The position numbers and the translations under genes are program-made. 64,000 nucleotides of DNA from Nitrospira sp. (GTDB taxonomy: Bacteria; Nitrospirota; Nitrospiria; Nitrospirales; Nitrospiraceae). A model generated the notes under the pieces. That model worked only from the letters and a program-made list of their open reading frames with translations, was not told the DNA's origin and ran no database searches. The stretch spans positions 87,916 through 151,915 of the forward strand of contig SWDH01000031.1 in the NCBI GenBank assembly GCA_005116945.1, read 5' to 3'. Below are positions 9,151-18,054 of the stretch, piece by piece. Every line of letters begins with the position of its first letter. The stretch's first letter is position 1.

Positions 9151-9276
9151 GCAGGCTGCTGAAACAGGCCCCCAACTTCGTTCTCGGTTCGTCACAATCC
9201 TCAACGTGCCCCTGAGGGTACGCCTCTGGTTGTGACTCGCCTGCGGCCTCGTTGGCTGGCCTGTTTGAGCCACCTG
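9151..9276. repeat. Dispersed palindromic repeat, type A, copy 3
   Basis: It begins directly after the stop of the Memo-like gene. The arms GGCTGCTGAAACAGGCC and (inverted) GGCCTGTTTGAGCCACC pair, and the inner part contains TGCCCCTGAGGGTA. It is more diverged from copies 1 and 2 than they are from each other. Confidence 0.65.
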
Positions 9277-9544
9277 TGGGAGACCCCTGAACAAGAAAGG
9301 TTGAGTGATGGGGTTGTCTAGGAGTTCACGAGTTGCTTTGTTTCAGAGCGTGGGCATATATGGTCATTTGCTTGCTCGTATCTCATTCCCGTGGAATGGC
9401 CACCGTGCTGATCCTACTGCGACCGTCGAACAAGGCCCTTCTGCCTCTTCATCGTCTCTATAGGGGGCAGACAAACTGTCCTTTACTGCGCGCATCGAGC
9501 GACCACCGCTTTATTATGTTTCTCCGTTGAAGGCAAGCCAGATG

Positions 9545-9610
9545 AGTCTCCCACTGCGCGTGTCCAACGAGGGTCTTCCGAGACCGCGCGTTGCACGAGC
9601 ACAGGAGACC
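9545..9610. repeat. Dispersed cruciform repeat, type B, copy 1
   Basis: The outer arms AGTCTCC and GGAGACC enclose inner pairing segments (TCCAACGA with GCGTTG, TCTTCCGAGA). The sequence is the reverse complement of the element at 14442-14524 with only scattered differences. The surrounding gap between 9277 and 9624 holds no other feature I can support. Confidence 0.65.
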
Positions 9611-9624
9611 GCCTAGTCTGCCCT

Positions 9625-10146
9625 CTACTCCTTCACCGTCATCGTCATCGTAACCGGCTGCAGCGGATTGTCGAATTCGTCGCGGGGGGAGGCGACGATC
9701 TTGTCCACCACCTCCATGCCTCGAAAGACTTCGCCGAAGACGGTATAGGTGCGGTCCAGCCCGCTGCTGTCATCGACACAGATATAGAACTGCGAGCCGT
9801 TATCGTTGGGGTCTCGCGTGCTGTTGCTCTCGCGCGGGACTTTCGCCATGCCGATTGCGCCTCGTTTATGCGGCCGATCGCTGGTTTCAGGATTGAGCCA
9901 ATAACCGGGACTACCTGAGCCGTGCAAGGAACGGTCTGCAGTCTTGCTCAGAGGATCGCCGCCTTGAATGATGAATCCGGGCACGACGCGATGGAAGGTG
10001 GTTCCGTCATAGAACCCCATCTTGGCGAGCTTGAGAAAGTTCTCGACATGACGTGGTGCATCGTCCGGGTAGAACCGAATCTTGATTTCGCCAAGCGGCG
10101 TCATAATCGTGACGCGCGGATCGATTTTTTGAAATTGCATAGTCAT
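9625..10146 (-). CDS. Cyclophilin-type peptidyl-prolyl cis-trans isomerase
   Basis: A 173-residue single-domain cyclophilin without a signal peptide, so it is cytoplasmic. It catalyses cis-trans isomerisation of prolyl peptide bonds in folding proteins. It shows the family landmarks TTFHRVVPGFIIQGGD (with the catalytic Arg), GSQFYI and TVFGEVFRGMEVVDKI. The insertion of about 20 residues around SRPHKRG-type sequence is common in bacterial members. It stands alone between the repeats and the MFS gene on the same strand. Confidence 0.93.
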   Translation of the reverse strand: MTMQFQKIDPRVTIMTPLGEIKIRFYPDDAPRHVENFLKLAKMGFYDGTTFHRVVPGFIIQGGDPLSKTADRSLHGSGSPGYWLNPETSDRPHKRGAIGMAKVPRESNSTRDPNDNGSQFYICVDDSSGLDRTYTVFGEVFRGMEVVDKIVASPRDEFDNPLQPVTMTMTVKE

Positions 10147-10269
10147 TCCGTCAACCTAGCAAGGGGGCAGCCTGGGAGGCAAGAGGCAGGAGAAAGTGAT
10201 GGGTGATGAGTGATCTCTGATGAGCGATTTCCGGAAATGTTTCATCCTCACCTGATCACCCTTCACTCA

Positions 10270-11559
10270 TCACTGTTCACGCCCATTAAGCCCGTCTCCG
10301 GGCTTAATGCGTAGCCAGAGGATTCCGCCCACGACGGCTACGGCTGCAGCTACGCCCAACGAGACTGGCCAGCCCCACTGATTGGCTAGCCATGGTGTCA
10401 ATGTCGGTGAGATGGTCCCGCCGATATTGGCGCCGGTGTTCATGAGCCCGGACAGCGTCCCTGCATGGGCTTTGGATAGATCGGTCGTGGAGGCCCAGTA
10501 AGCGCCGACCGCAAAGTAGAGCCAGCCCGCGCCGAATGACAGACTGGTGATTGCCAGAAAGGGAGAATCGACGAGGCCACCCAGTGCAATCGCGCATCCA
10601 GCCAGGACCATACCGGTCATGCCGGCCACAGCTCGGCCAGTGGTGAGACCGTAGCGGGCTGCGAGTCGATCGGTTACCCAGCCTCCTAGGGGGCAAAAGA
10701 CCAACATGGCCAGAAAGGGGGCGGAGGCATAGAATCCACCGCGGAGCACATCGAACCCTCGGACATTCACGAGATACAAGTAGAACCAAGACAGATAGAC
10801 GTAGGCGACATAGCCGAGGCAACTGTAGCTGATCACCAACCACCAGATAGTGGGGGTCTGACTGAACGCTCGCCAGGGTACGACTGTGGTGGCGGCGGTC
10901 GGCTCACGCTTGAGCAGGGTCTGTTCACCTGCATTCACCCAGGGATGTTCGTGGGGGTGATTGCGTGAGAGGAGCCACCAGAGAATCGCCATTCCGATTC
11001 CGAGCAGGCTCGCGAGAAAAAACACGGTCGGCCAGCCCCAGTTCACCATCACCCAGGCGGCAATGGGTGGAGTCATGGCGGAACCTAGTCCGATGCCTCC
11101 GATCGCGATTCCGATGCCGAGGCCTCGTCTATCAGCCGGTAACCAGTTGGTGACGGCACGATTGAAAGCCGGCAGCGCCACGGCTTCCCCCACGCCTAGG
11201 GAGAACCGCACCAGCATCAGTGCGCCGACAACCCCGAAGAGGCTTGCGAGCGACGTGGCAGCGACCATGGCGGTGAAGGCCGTACAGATCGACCACCAGA
11301 GGAGCGCGACAGTCAGCACTACGCGGACTCCCCAGCGATCGGCCAGCCATCCACCTGGAATCTGAAACAGGGCGTACCCTACGACAAAGGCTGAGAAGAC
11401 CCAGCCCATCTGTTGATCGGTCATCCCATAGGCCGGCATCATCTGACGCGCGGTCACGGAGATATTGACGCGGTCGATATAGGTGACGACGCTGATGAGA
11501 AACAACAGGGCGAGAATGAGCCAGCGGATTCGTGAGGGGCGAGAAGTCAGTGTGTTCAC
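10270..11559 (-). CDS. MFS permease, probable organic/sugar-acid transporter
   Basis: A 429-residue protein with about twelve membrane helices and the MFS loop 2-3 motif (GGWLADRWGVRVVL). It most resembles the anion:cation symporter group (hexuronate, glucarate and phthalate transporters), judged by the N-terminal YIDRVNISV and the second-half GGWVTDRLAARYG. Its substrate is unknown and no catabolic genes adjoin it. The start ATG is the first in the frame; no strong ribosome binding site is visible. Confidence 0.85.
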   Translation of the reverse strand: MNTLTSRPSRIRWLILALLFLISVVTYIDRVNISVTARQMMPAYGMTDQQMGWVFSAFVVGYALFQIPGGWLADRWGVRVVLTVALLWWSICTAFTAMVAATSLASLFGVVGALMLVRFSLGVGEAVALPAFNRAVTNWLPADRRGLGIGIAIGGIGLGSAMTPPIAAWVMVNWGWPTVFFLASLLGIGMAILWWLLSRNHPHEHPWVNAGEQTLLKREPTAATTVVPWRAFSQTPTIWWLVISYSCLGYVAYVYLSWFYLYLVNVRGFDVLRGGFYASAPFLAMLVFCPLGGWVTDRLAARYGLTTGRAVAGMTGMVLAGCAIALGGLVDSPFLAITSLSFGAGWLYFAVGAYWASTTDLSKAHAGTLSGLMNTGANIGGTISPTLTPWLANQWGWPVSLGVAAAVAVVGGILWLRIKPGDGLNGREQ

Positions 11560-11654
11560 AAGGTTGAGTCGTGCGGTCTGTCCATCGTGATGTCGAGGCC
11601 GGATTATACAGACTCCCAGCTTGCGTCACTACTAGCCCGCACTATTCTCACTCA

Positions 11655-11722
11655 CCGAGTGCCTTGTAGCTTGCTACAGGGACGTCCGGCCATCGCAGCC
11701 GAAGCCGCAGCTTCGGTTTTTT
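11655..11722 (+). ncRNA. Possible small RNA or leader ahead of glnA
   Basis: A potential promoter (TTGCGT at 11621, 16-base spacer, TATTCT at 11643) is followed by a hairpin at 11662-11681 (CCTTGTAGC-tt-GCTACAGGG) and an intrinsic terminator at 11699-11722. No plausible protein is encoded between them. The unit would give a transcript of about 68 bases ending 200 bases before glnA. It could be an independent small RNA or a terminated leader; no known riboswitch is recognised. Confidence 0.35.
11699..11722 (+). terminator. Intrinsic terminator upstream of glnA
   Basis: A perfect seven-base stem CCGAAGC/GCTTCGG with a four-base loop, followed by six T. It points along the plus strand, yet no plus-strand gene lies upstream for about a kilobase and a half, which is why a short untranslated transcript is proposed. 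The rest of the 11560-11921 gap shows nothing further. Confidence 0.75.
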
Positions 11723-11921
11723 GGGTGTGCTCAATGCACGTGATTGCAACCCCTTGTATGCCCAGAAGAGACATGACAGACTAAGTTCTGCCCGGTAGCT
11801 GCTCCTTGGAGAGGCTCTCCTGGATCAAGGGAGGCCGTGAACCCACGAAGCAGATGCTATTGGATGCGTCTTGTGTATCCAGGACTATGCTATTGCGCCA
11901 AGAGCGCATGAAAGAGGAACC

Positions 11922-13361
11922 ATGGCTGAGATGAAATCCGCTGAGCTCAAGTCCTTCCTTGAGATCCCGTATGACGAGCTTGAAGAGATGAATCTCAAGG
12001 CAGGGCAGCGTGCCGAGAAGGCCAGCGCCAAAGAGCTGGAGCAGGAATATACGGCGTGGCTGAAAAAGGAGAAGCATATCAAGGCCGTCACGTTGTGTTT
12101 CTCGGATATTGAAGGCCGCCTGCACATGCTCGATTACGACAAGAAGTTTCTTCTGGAGTCGTTGGGGAATCTGACATTTGATGGGTCGTCTATCCGCGGG
12201 TTCACGCCGCAACATGAGTCGGATTTGCGCCTTGGAGTTGACTGGGCGTCTATCCGCTACTTTCCGGCCGACGTGATTGGGGCGGGGAAGGTGATCTTCT
12301 TTGCCTCCGTGTTAAACGCTGATCGTTCGCCCTATCAAAGCGACTTCCGTAGTGTGCTGAAATCATATACGGAGCATCTCAAGACAAAGCAGGGTATGAC
12401 TGCGTATGCAGCCTGCGAAATAGAAGGCTTCCTCGTGGACGGGCAGAACGCGGAGCAACGTTATGGCGAGGACGGGTTTAAGCTCATTTCATCGGGCGGG
12501 TACTATCACTCCCTTCCGATGGACACGCTTCGCCAGTTCATTGATAAGGCGGCGGAAGCACAGCGCGCTTTGGGATTCAAGAACGAAAAGGATCACCCGG
12601 AGGTCGCGCCCTCGCAGTTCGAAATGAACTTTTCCTATGCGAATGTGGTTCGTGCGGCAGACCATGTGCAGCTGTACAAACTGATCTGTCGCCAAGCGGC
12701 CCGATCCATGGGGCACACGGCGACGTTCCTTCCGAAGCCCTTCGTGGGGATCAATGGTTCCGGCATGCACACCAATTTCTCCTTGAGCAAGAACGGGAAG
12801 AATATTTTCTATGAGGCGAAAGGGAAGGATGGGCTGTCCGATGTAGCGTGGGATTTCATTCTCAAGCTTCTGAATCACGCCTCCGAGATTTGTCTCGTCA
12901 TGAATTCGTCGGTGAATGCCTACCGCCGGTTGGATCCGCATTTTGAAGCGCCAAACCAGGTCAAGGTCTCGGCGATCGATCGCGGGTCGATGATCCGCAT
13001 TCCGATGGCCAATGAAAAGACGGCGCGAATCGAACTACGTTCAGTCGCCCCCGATGCCAATCCCTACCTCGTACTGTACACGATGCTCAAGACCGGTTTT
13101 GAAGGGGAGCGTCTGGAAAAGGACGAGGCGACACCCGACCGCGTGCGATACCTTCCGAGTGACATCAATGAGGCAATCGCGCTGTTTAAATCGTCTAGGT
13201 TTATCGGCGAGATCCTTGGCGAGGACAGCAAGAAAAAGTATGCGAGCTTCAAACAGTTGGTGGCCGATCGTTCTCCTAAAGAGTTGGGGACGAGGGTGAA
13301 GGCTTCAGAAGTGCTTTTTCACCACGAAGTCACAAACCAACTGCTCTGGAATCAGTTCTAG
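11922..13361 (+). CDS. glnA: Glutamine synthetase, type I
   Basis: It makes glutamine from glutamate, ammonia and ATP in the cytoplasm. The ATG at 11922 has AGAGGAA upstream and is preferred over an earlier in-frame ATG. Motifs present: FDGSSIRGF near residue 86, the metal-site ACEIEGF near 165, NGSGMHTN near 278 and TARIELRS near 369. At 479 residues it matches GSI length, but the adenylylation segment (NLYDLP-type with its Tyr) is not visible, so control by adenylylation is unlikely. A possible terminated leader precedes it. A transcript leader of up to 200 bases leaves room for regulation. Confidence 0.92.
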   Translation: MAEMKSAELKSFLEIPYDELEEMNLKAGQRAEKASAKELEQEYTAWLKKEKHIKAVTLCFSDIEGRLHMLDYDKKFLLESLGNLTFDGSSIRGFTPQHESDLRLGVDWASIRYFPADVIGAGKVIFFASVLNADRSPYQSDFRSVLKSYTEHLKTKQGMTAYAACEIEGFLVDGQNAEQRYGEDGFKLISSGGYYHSLPMDTLRQFIDKAAEAQRALGFKNEKDHPEVAPSQFEMNFSYANVVRAADHVQLYKLICRQAARSMGHTATFLPKPFVGINGSGMHTNFSLSKNGKNIFYEAKGKDGLSDVAWDFILKLLNHASEICLVMNSSVNAYRRLDPHFEAPNQVKVSAIDRGSMIRIPMANEKTARIELRSVAPDANPYLVLYTMLKTGFEGERLEKDEATPDRVRYLPSDINEAIALFKSSRFIGEILGEDSKKKYASFKQLVADRSPKELGTRVKASEVLFHHEVTNQLLWNQF

Positions 13362-13567
13362 TCAACAACATGGCAAGAGAGTGAAAAGGCGGACAGCAGC
13401 TATTTTGAGATTTAGGCAGAGTGACGGTCGCTCAGAAAACTGGACCATCCAATAAAGGAAGAAATGCTTCTACAGTTGTCTCCGGTTGACTAGTTCCGGA
13501 AGGATTAGCAGCGTTTTCTGGGTAGAGATCCCGAGCAAGGTTTGGAATCCCGCCTCAAGGTTGAACC

Positions 13568-13924
13568 CTAAGATTTGGCGTGGCGGATGAGGTAACGGAT
13601 AATGGCCTCACGCTCCGGTTCTGTCAGAGGCGGGAGCCCTTTCTCGCGGATAAGACCATCCATTCTCGGCAGGACCTCCTGCCATTCCGCCATCGTCCGG
13701 AACCGCGGATCCGGCACCCCATGGCCTCCTCTATGGGACGCGCCGTGGCAACCTCCGCAACGTTGTGCGAACACTCGCCCATCGGGAGTGTCCAGGTCTG
13801 GAATTCCGGTAAACACCCCGCCACACCCTCCCATCCACATCAGTGCCAATAGTCCCATTACAGATCTTCGTGTGCATTGAGCACTTCGGATTTCTTTTCC
13901 GAAGCGCTTAACAATGTTGACCAT
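13568..13924 (-). CDS. Small lipoprotein-like c-type cytochrome
   Basis: The 118-residue protein has a single haem-binding CGGCH and a downstream Met-rich helix region typical of small class I cytochromes. The start is placed at 13924, upstream of a signal sequence (SVMGLLALMWMGGCGG) whose Cys could be lipid-modified, putting the protein on the periplasmic side of a membrane. It would transfer electrons; the partner is unknown. It stands alone, 200 bases from glnA on the opposite strand. Confidence 0.75.
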   Translation of the reverse strand: MVNIVKRFGKEIRSAQCTRRSVMGLLALMWMGGCGGVFTGIPDLDTPDGRVFAQRCGGCHGASHRGGHGVPDPRFRTMAEWQEVLPRMDGLIREKGLPPLTEPEREAIIRYLIRHAKS

Positions 13925-14743
13925 CACACGCGCTCTCAGTACAGAATATAAACCGTAGGTCATCGAAATATGTCACAGCCTCAGATGTGGTCCAGAGCCC
14001 AATTTGTCCCTGCCGGAAGGTTTCATTGCACGGTCCCAGCGCCTGTGTCTCATCAAACAAGATCTAGATGTGGCAGCTACGGGCCATGACTTGTACTGTG
14101 TTCCATTCGTGACATCAATGCTCGTATCATAATTGTGCAGCATGTGCCAAGCCGTCGAGTCGCTCGAGATCCCAAGCTGCCGTTGTCGCTATACGGCACT
14201 GATCCCATATCCTGACGTTGTCTTGGATCAAGAAAGTGGAGGGGTGCGTCAGCATTATATGGAGGGAGATCAGCAGGGAATGTGCGGGGCTTGAAGATGA
14301 ATAAAGTCGCGACAGAACAGTTATGTATAGCAATTAGTTATGATGATAAACATAAAAGTATTGATGAGGGGATGCAGGGGAGGGGAATGGGGGGGGAATT
14401 CCAGAGGGGGAGGGCGAAATTCCAGGGGGACGGGAAGGGCGGCCTGATCGGTCTCCTATGCTCGTGCAACGCGCGATCTAGGAAGATCCTCGTTGGACAC
14501 GCGCAGTGGGAGACCGATTCAGGCCTCCGTGAAGCCCATCTCGCCCAGGAGGGGGGAGGGGTCATCTATAAAGGGAAGTGCATCAATGGTCAAACTTTGT
14601 AAATGCCGCTATTTTCAGATTCCTCGAGTTGACACAGTTACTAGTTGAAAGTAGCCTGTCTTGTTTTCGTCTTGATTTGCTTTTGGAGACTTATCTCCAC
14701 GGATGCCCACCATAGAGGTTCTTTCTGTACACAGGCTAGCGTT
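13925..14743. other. Long intergenic region
   Basis: About 800 bases without a convincing gene. It contains a purine-rich G-run tract near 14365-14435 with two near copies of AATTCCAG and a type B cruciform repeat (14442-14524). One open frame across it (14282-14602) has a translation that follows the repeats and looks non-coding. Confidence 0.6.
14442..14524. repeat. Dispersed cruciform repeat, type B, copy 2
   Basis: The outer arms GCCTGATCGGTCTCC and GGAGACCGATTCAGGC pair almost perfectly. Inner segments CAACG...CGTTG and GATCT-agga-AGATC form further stems, giving a branched cruciform. It is the inverted counterpart of the copy at 9545-9610. Confidence 0.7.
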
Positions 14744-15697
14744 ATGACCACCCCAATATTTGACCTCATCAAGGGCGATGTATACGCCGGAATATCAGGG
14801 ATTGATCTTAATTTTGAAAGCCTGGATCTGGGTGATGGCGTTCTGCTCTCCAAGACATCTGCTCACGTGTTAGCTCCATATATGGTGGTCTTCGACACGG
14901 ATCAATCGGGAAGGAGCGAGAGCTCAGATGTATTGAATAAGTCTTTTGTGAGAGATCCTGATGGCACAAAGTGGGTAAATGTTACAGATAAGACTGAGGT
15001 GATTCCTGCGCAGAGGGAATATGCTATTGCTGCAGAACTCTACTTTCCTGTTGGCGTCTTGTCGGCTATGGGAGTGGATCGTATTTTTCTAATACGCTGG
15101 ATTATTGCATTGTTGCGTATCTGGTCAGCTCCGACAGCATCAGTGCCAATAATCACAAACATGTCTTTTGGAGCCGCGTTAGAGACGAATGAAAGATTGA
15201 TTTTTCCATTTGAGACTGAGCCACGTGGAATTCACTTGGAGATGCCGAGTGGACGATCTCAAAATCTTGATCGACTCTCCTGGGTAAAAGGATGCTGGAA
15301 GCCTGGGTTGGAACTTGCCAAGAAGCATAAGGAATTGCATCTCGCGGTTCAGGCGATAGACCAAGCCCATTTTGTTCATGACTGGGCTTTAGGAGTGCTC
15401 TTGATCTGGGCAGCGATTGAAGGACTGTTCTCTCCTTCGCGGAGTGAGCTGCAGTTCCGAATATCGGCCTTGATCTCTTCCTATCTAGAGCCGCCCGGTG
15501 ATCAGCGGCTCGTATTGCACAAACAACTGATAAAACTTTATGAAGGGCGCTCAGCTGCAGCCCATAGGCGCTCGTCAATCGATAGAAATGTATTTTTTGA
15601 ATCCATGCAGCTTCTTCGCCGCATAATTGTCAAAATGATCTCTGATTCACAAGTGCCATCGAAGGATGATTTGGAAGCCAGGCTTTTTGGTGGCTAG
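14744..15697 (+). CDS. Protein with C-terminal Apea-like HEPN domain
   Basis: The ATG at 14744 is taken as the start, because the frame upstream only opens with a TTG. The 317-residue protein has an unrecognised N-terminal two thirds. The C-terminal part (ALGVLLIWAAIEGLFSPS, then the RSAAAHR motif near residue 268) matches Apea-like HEPN domains, with the Rx4H motif of HEPN ribonucleases intact. Such proteins often take part in phage defence or RNA cleavage. No nucleotidyltransferase or other partner lies next to it, so the role here is open. Confidence 0.65.
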   Translation: MTTPIFDLIKGDVYAGISGIDLNFESLDLGDGVLLSKTSAHVLAPYMVVFDTDQSGRSESSDVLNKSFVRDPDGTKWVNVTDKTEVIPAQREYAIAAELYFPVGVLSAMGVDRIFLIRWIIALLRIWSAPTASVPIITNMSFGAALETNERLIFPFETEPRGIHLEMPSGRSQNLDRLSWVKGCWKPGLELAKKHKELHLAVQAIDQAHFVHDWALGVLLIWAAIEGLFSPSRSELQFRISALISSYLEPPGDQRLVLHKQLIKLYEGRSAAAHRRSSIDRNVFFESMQLLRRIIVKMISDSQVPSKDDLEARLFGG

Positions 15698-15900
15698 ACT
15701 CAATCTCGCCAGCCATCCATCGTGTCCGAGCTTGGTTCTGACATCTCGTCGCTCGTCTCTTAGAACTCCTCACGGTTCCCGCAGAGAGCGTGAGTTTCGT
15801 ATAGGCTGTCTGCGGTACATGTCTGGTGTTAAGCCCATACGCGGGATAAGATGTTTGCCGTGAGGGACAGGCGACCTTCTCGTCACAGTGGAGGGCATCC

Positions 15901-16674
15901 ATGGCCGGTCGAGGTATTCAAAATTCAACGCGTTGGTTCAGGTTTTTTCTGGGCTTTGTGGTGGCCTTCTCAGGGAGCCTGTTCTTTCTGATGGATGATG
16001 CTCGTTCGGTTCAGGCAGATGAGTCAGTGCAAGGAGAGTCTACTGTCCAGGGCATGGATATGGATCGTCACGATCATGCGGAGGGCACTGTCGACATGAT
16101 GGTTCCCCATCAGAAACATCTCGGACCCCACATGAAATGGACGACGTTGCGAACGGCGAATGCAGATGACACTGGGCGTGCCGATCAGATCGTTCAAACT
16201 CTGCGACAGGCTCTTGCCAAGTACAAAGAATACCGGGTGGCCATGGACGACGGATATGTTTCGCTTCATCCCGAGCGAAAGGCAAAGCATCATCATTTCG
16301 CCAATAAACAGCGCCGATTCCAGGCCAAGGTTCACTTTGAGCCGGCTGAACCAACCGCACTCTTGTATCGGAAGACCGGGAATGGTTACGAACTTGAGGG
16401 TGCGATGTACACTGCGCCGAGAGGCATGAGCGAGGACCAGTTGAACGAGCGCGTTCCGTTGAGCGTCGCGCAGTGGCATGCCCACGTCAATCTCTGTCTC
16501 CAACCTGATGGCAGTCGACGCCGCATGACTCGGAAACAACTCGGAGGCAAGGGGACGATTGCCACGGAATCAGAGTGCCAACAAGCCGGTGGGCGATTCG
16601 TTCCGCAAGCTGGTGGGTGGATGATGCATGTGTATCCTTTTGAATCGACCCCTGCAAAGATATGGACACACTAA
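15901..16674 (+). CDS. Secreted His/Met-rich protein of unknown function
   Basis: A 257-residue protein with an N-terminal membrane or signal segment (FFLGFVVAFSGSLFFLM). Next comes a stretch rich in Met, His and Asp (GMDMDRHDHAEG, MMVPHQKH) of the kind that binds copper or similar metals. The C-terminal domain has further His pairs (KAKHHHF, QWHAHVNLC). I have seen such proteins annotated only as hypothetical. A periplasmic metal-handling role is an inference from composition. Confidence 0.65.
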   Translation: MAGRGIQNSTRWFRFFLGFVVAFSGSLFFLMDDARSVQADESVQGESTVQGMDMDRHDHAEGTVDMMVPHQKHLGPHMKWTTLRTANADDTGRADQIVQTLRQALAKYKEYRVAMDDGYVSLHPERKAKHHHFANKQRRFQAKVHFEPAEPTALLYRKTGNGYELEGAMYTAPRGMSEDQLNERVPLSVAQWHAHVNLCLQPDGSRRRMTRKQLGGKGTIATESECQQAGGRFVPQAGGWMMHVYPFESTPAKIWTH

Positions 16675-16709
16675 GGGCATGGCTCAGACCTGAGGACTGG
16701 GGGTACTGC

Positions 16710-17051
16710 TTAACGAGCCTTCTGCGGAAAATCTGGAGCAGGCGGATGGGTAGGAGGCATGGCCTGAGGCAATTGTAGTGGTTGGTTGTGTAGCTGCAGG
16801 GGAGGGCCGAGGTTCATCGACGGACTTTGCGGTGGCTGCACCGTGATGCGACGCTCGCCTCCCGGTGGATCGAGAATGGTTCCAACATTCCCCGCAGGGT
16901 CCTTGTACACTTGCACCCCACCCTCGGATCCCAGCGCTTGGTTTAAGCGCTCGTTAAAGCCCGGCACTTGAGATGGTGGCTCCTCAGCGGCGAGCAGCAT
17001 GCTTGCCCACGTCACTCCGAAAATCACGAGAAAAACACCAGTCTTGTACAT
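16710..17051 (-). CDS. Small secreted proline-rich protein
   Basis: The start at 17051 puts a signal peptide first (KTGVFLVIFGVTWASMLLAAEE). The mature part of about 90 residues is rich in Pro and Gln (LQLHNQPLQLPQAMPP). No domain is recognised. It stands alone; the upstream part of the frame (to 17129) lacks signal-like character. Confidence 0.5.
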   Translation of the reverse strand: MYKTGVFLVIFGVTWASMLLAAEEPPSQVPGFNERLNQALGSEGGVQVYKDPAGNVGTILDPPGGERRITVQPPQSPSMNLGPPLQLHNQPLQLPQAMPPTHPPAPDFPQKAR

Positions 17052-17327
17052 ATCCACATTGTACTGCCGATTTGCGCCTGGGTACACCCCGGTAATGAGA
17101 GTCAGCATGTGAAGGAAGTCGAGGTGCAAGAGCTGAGAATGGTGTTAGGAATGATTTCGGTTGATTGACGCTCAGCCCCGCCAGTTGCCCCCAGCATCCG
17201 ACGATGTTTCTTACCGCTTGTTGTCCGGATCGTGAAAATACTTGGGGCTGCTCTGGGTTGCCGCTAGACTGAATGTCTCCAGTCTGCGCCACAATCGCGG
17301 ACGCATGACGATCTCTGCGTGGCAAAG

Positions 17328-17957
17328 ATGGCAATCTTCATAGGTCGTTTTCCTTACCTCAGTTTTATTATTGCCGGCGCGATAGTGTCCTCCAGTTGTT
17401 TTGCGTTCCTCTATTATTGGTTTGCCATCTTCAATGAATGGCTGGGGATGGCTGTGGTGTATGACACCCGGCCACCCTGGCTCGTTACCGTCATGTTTGC
17501 TGTGACATGGTTCCCTTGGTTCCTTCTTGTTGTGGTGCTTGGTCTGCGGTTTTGGCGAGGCCCAACATATAAACCCGTTGCATTTTCGCTTGGACTCGCA
17601 GTCCCCTATATTGTGGTCTTTAGCGTGCTTTTCCTTCTCCCTCCTTTGGAAGATCGCTGGCACCGGGAAGCATTCGATCCTCAGAGGTGGAAGGCAGCTC
17701 AAGCCGAGGATCCATTATGGCCGGATCGTCTCCGTATGGTTGACGATCTCATCGACACTGTTCGGCTTGTTGGACTGCCCAAGGATCGCGTGACCGAGCT
17801 TCTAGGGGAAGGCGATAAGACCAACTACTGGAACGATTGGGATGCTGTGTATTGGTTAGGCCCAGAAAGGGGGTTGTTTGGCATCGATTCAGAGTGGCTG
17901 GTCTTGAGGTATAGCCCTGATGATCACGTTACAGAGTATCGTATTGTGACCGACTAG
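17328..17957 (+). CDS. Membrane protein with SmpA/BLIP-like C-terminal domain
   Basis: About 209 residues: three hydrophobic helices in the first 105 residues, then a soluble domain. Its pattern (DTVRLVGLPKDRVTELLGEGD, then SEWLVLRYSPDDHVTEY) resembles the small BLIP/SmpA-type fold often used for outer-membrane or inhibitor contacts. The start may be GTG 17319 or ATG 17328; neither has a strong ribosome binding site. No neighbours suggest a pathway. Confidence 0.55.
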   Translation: MAIFIGRFPYLSFIIAGAIVSSSCFAFLYYWFAIFNEWLGMAVVYDTRPPWLVTVMFAVTWFPWFLLVVVLGLRFWRGPTYKPVAFSLGLAVPYIVVFSVLFLLPPLEDRWHREAFDPQRWKAAQAEDPLWPDRLRMVDDLIDTVRLVGLPKDRVTELLGEGDKTNYWNDWDAVYWLGPERGLFGIDSEWLVLRYSPDDHVTEYRIVTD

Positions 17958-18054
17958 AAAGAGAAGCGATACAGAGAATTTCGGCGTTCTGACCAGCAGC
18001 CTACCGTATCTGGCTTGGCTTGCTTCTCAAGCATTCAATAGGTAGAACTCAACC

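Noticed and set aside
9333..9530. A 65-residue plus-strand open frame
   Set aside because: No ribosome binding site and an unconvincing composition.
14365..14435. G-rich tract as a G-quadruplex or CRISPR-like repeat
   Set aside because: The short repeated pieces are irregular with no spacer pattern; a quadruplex cannot be judged by eye.
14282..14602. A 106-residue open frame
   Set aside because: It runs through the purine-rich tract and the cruciform repeat, with no ribosome binding site or domain.
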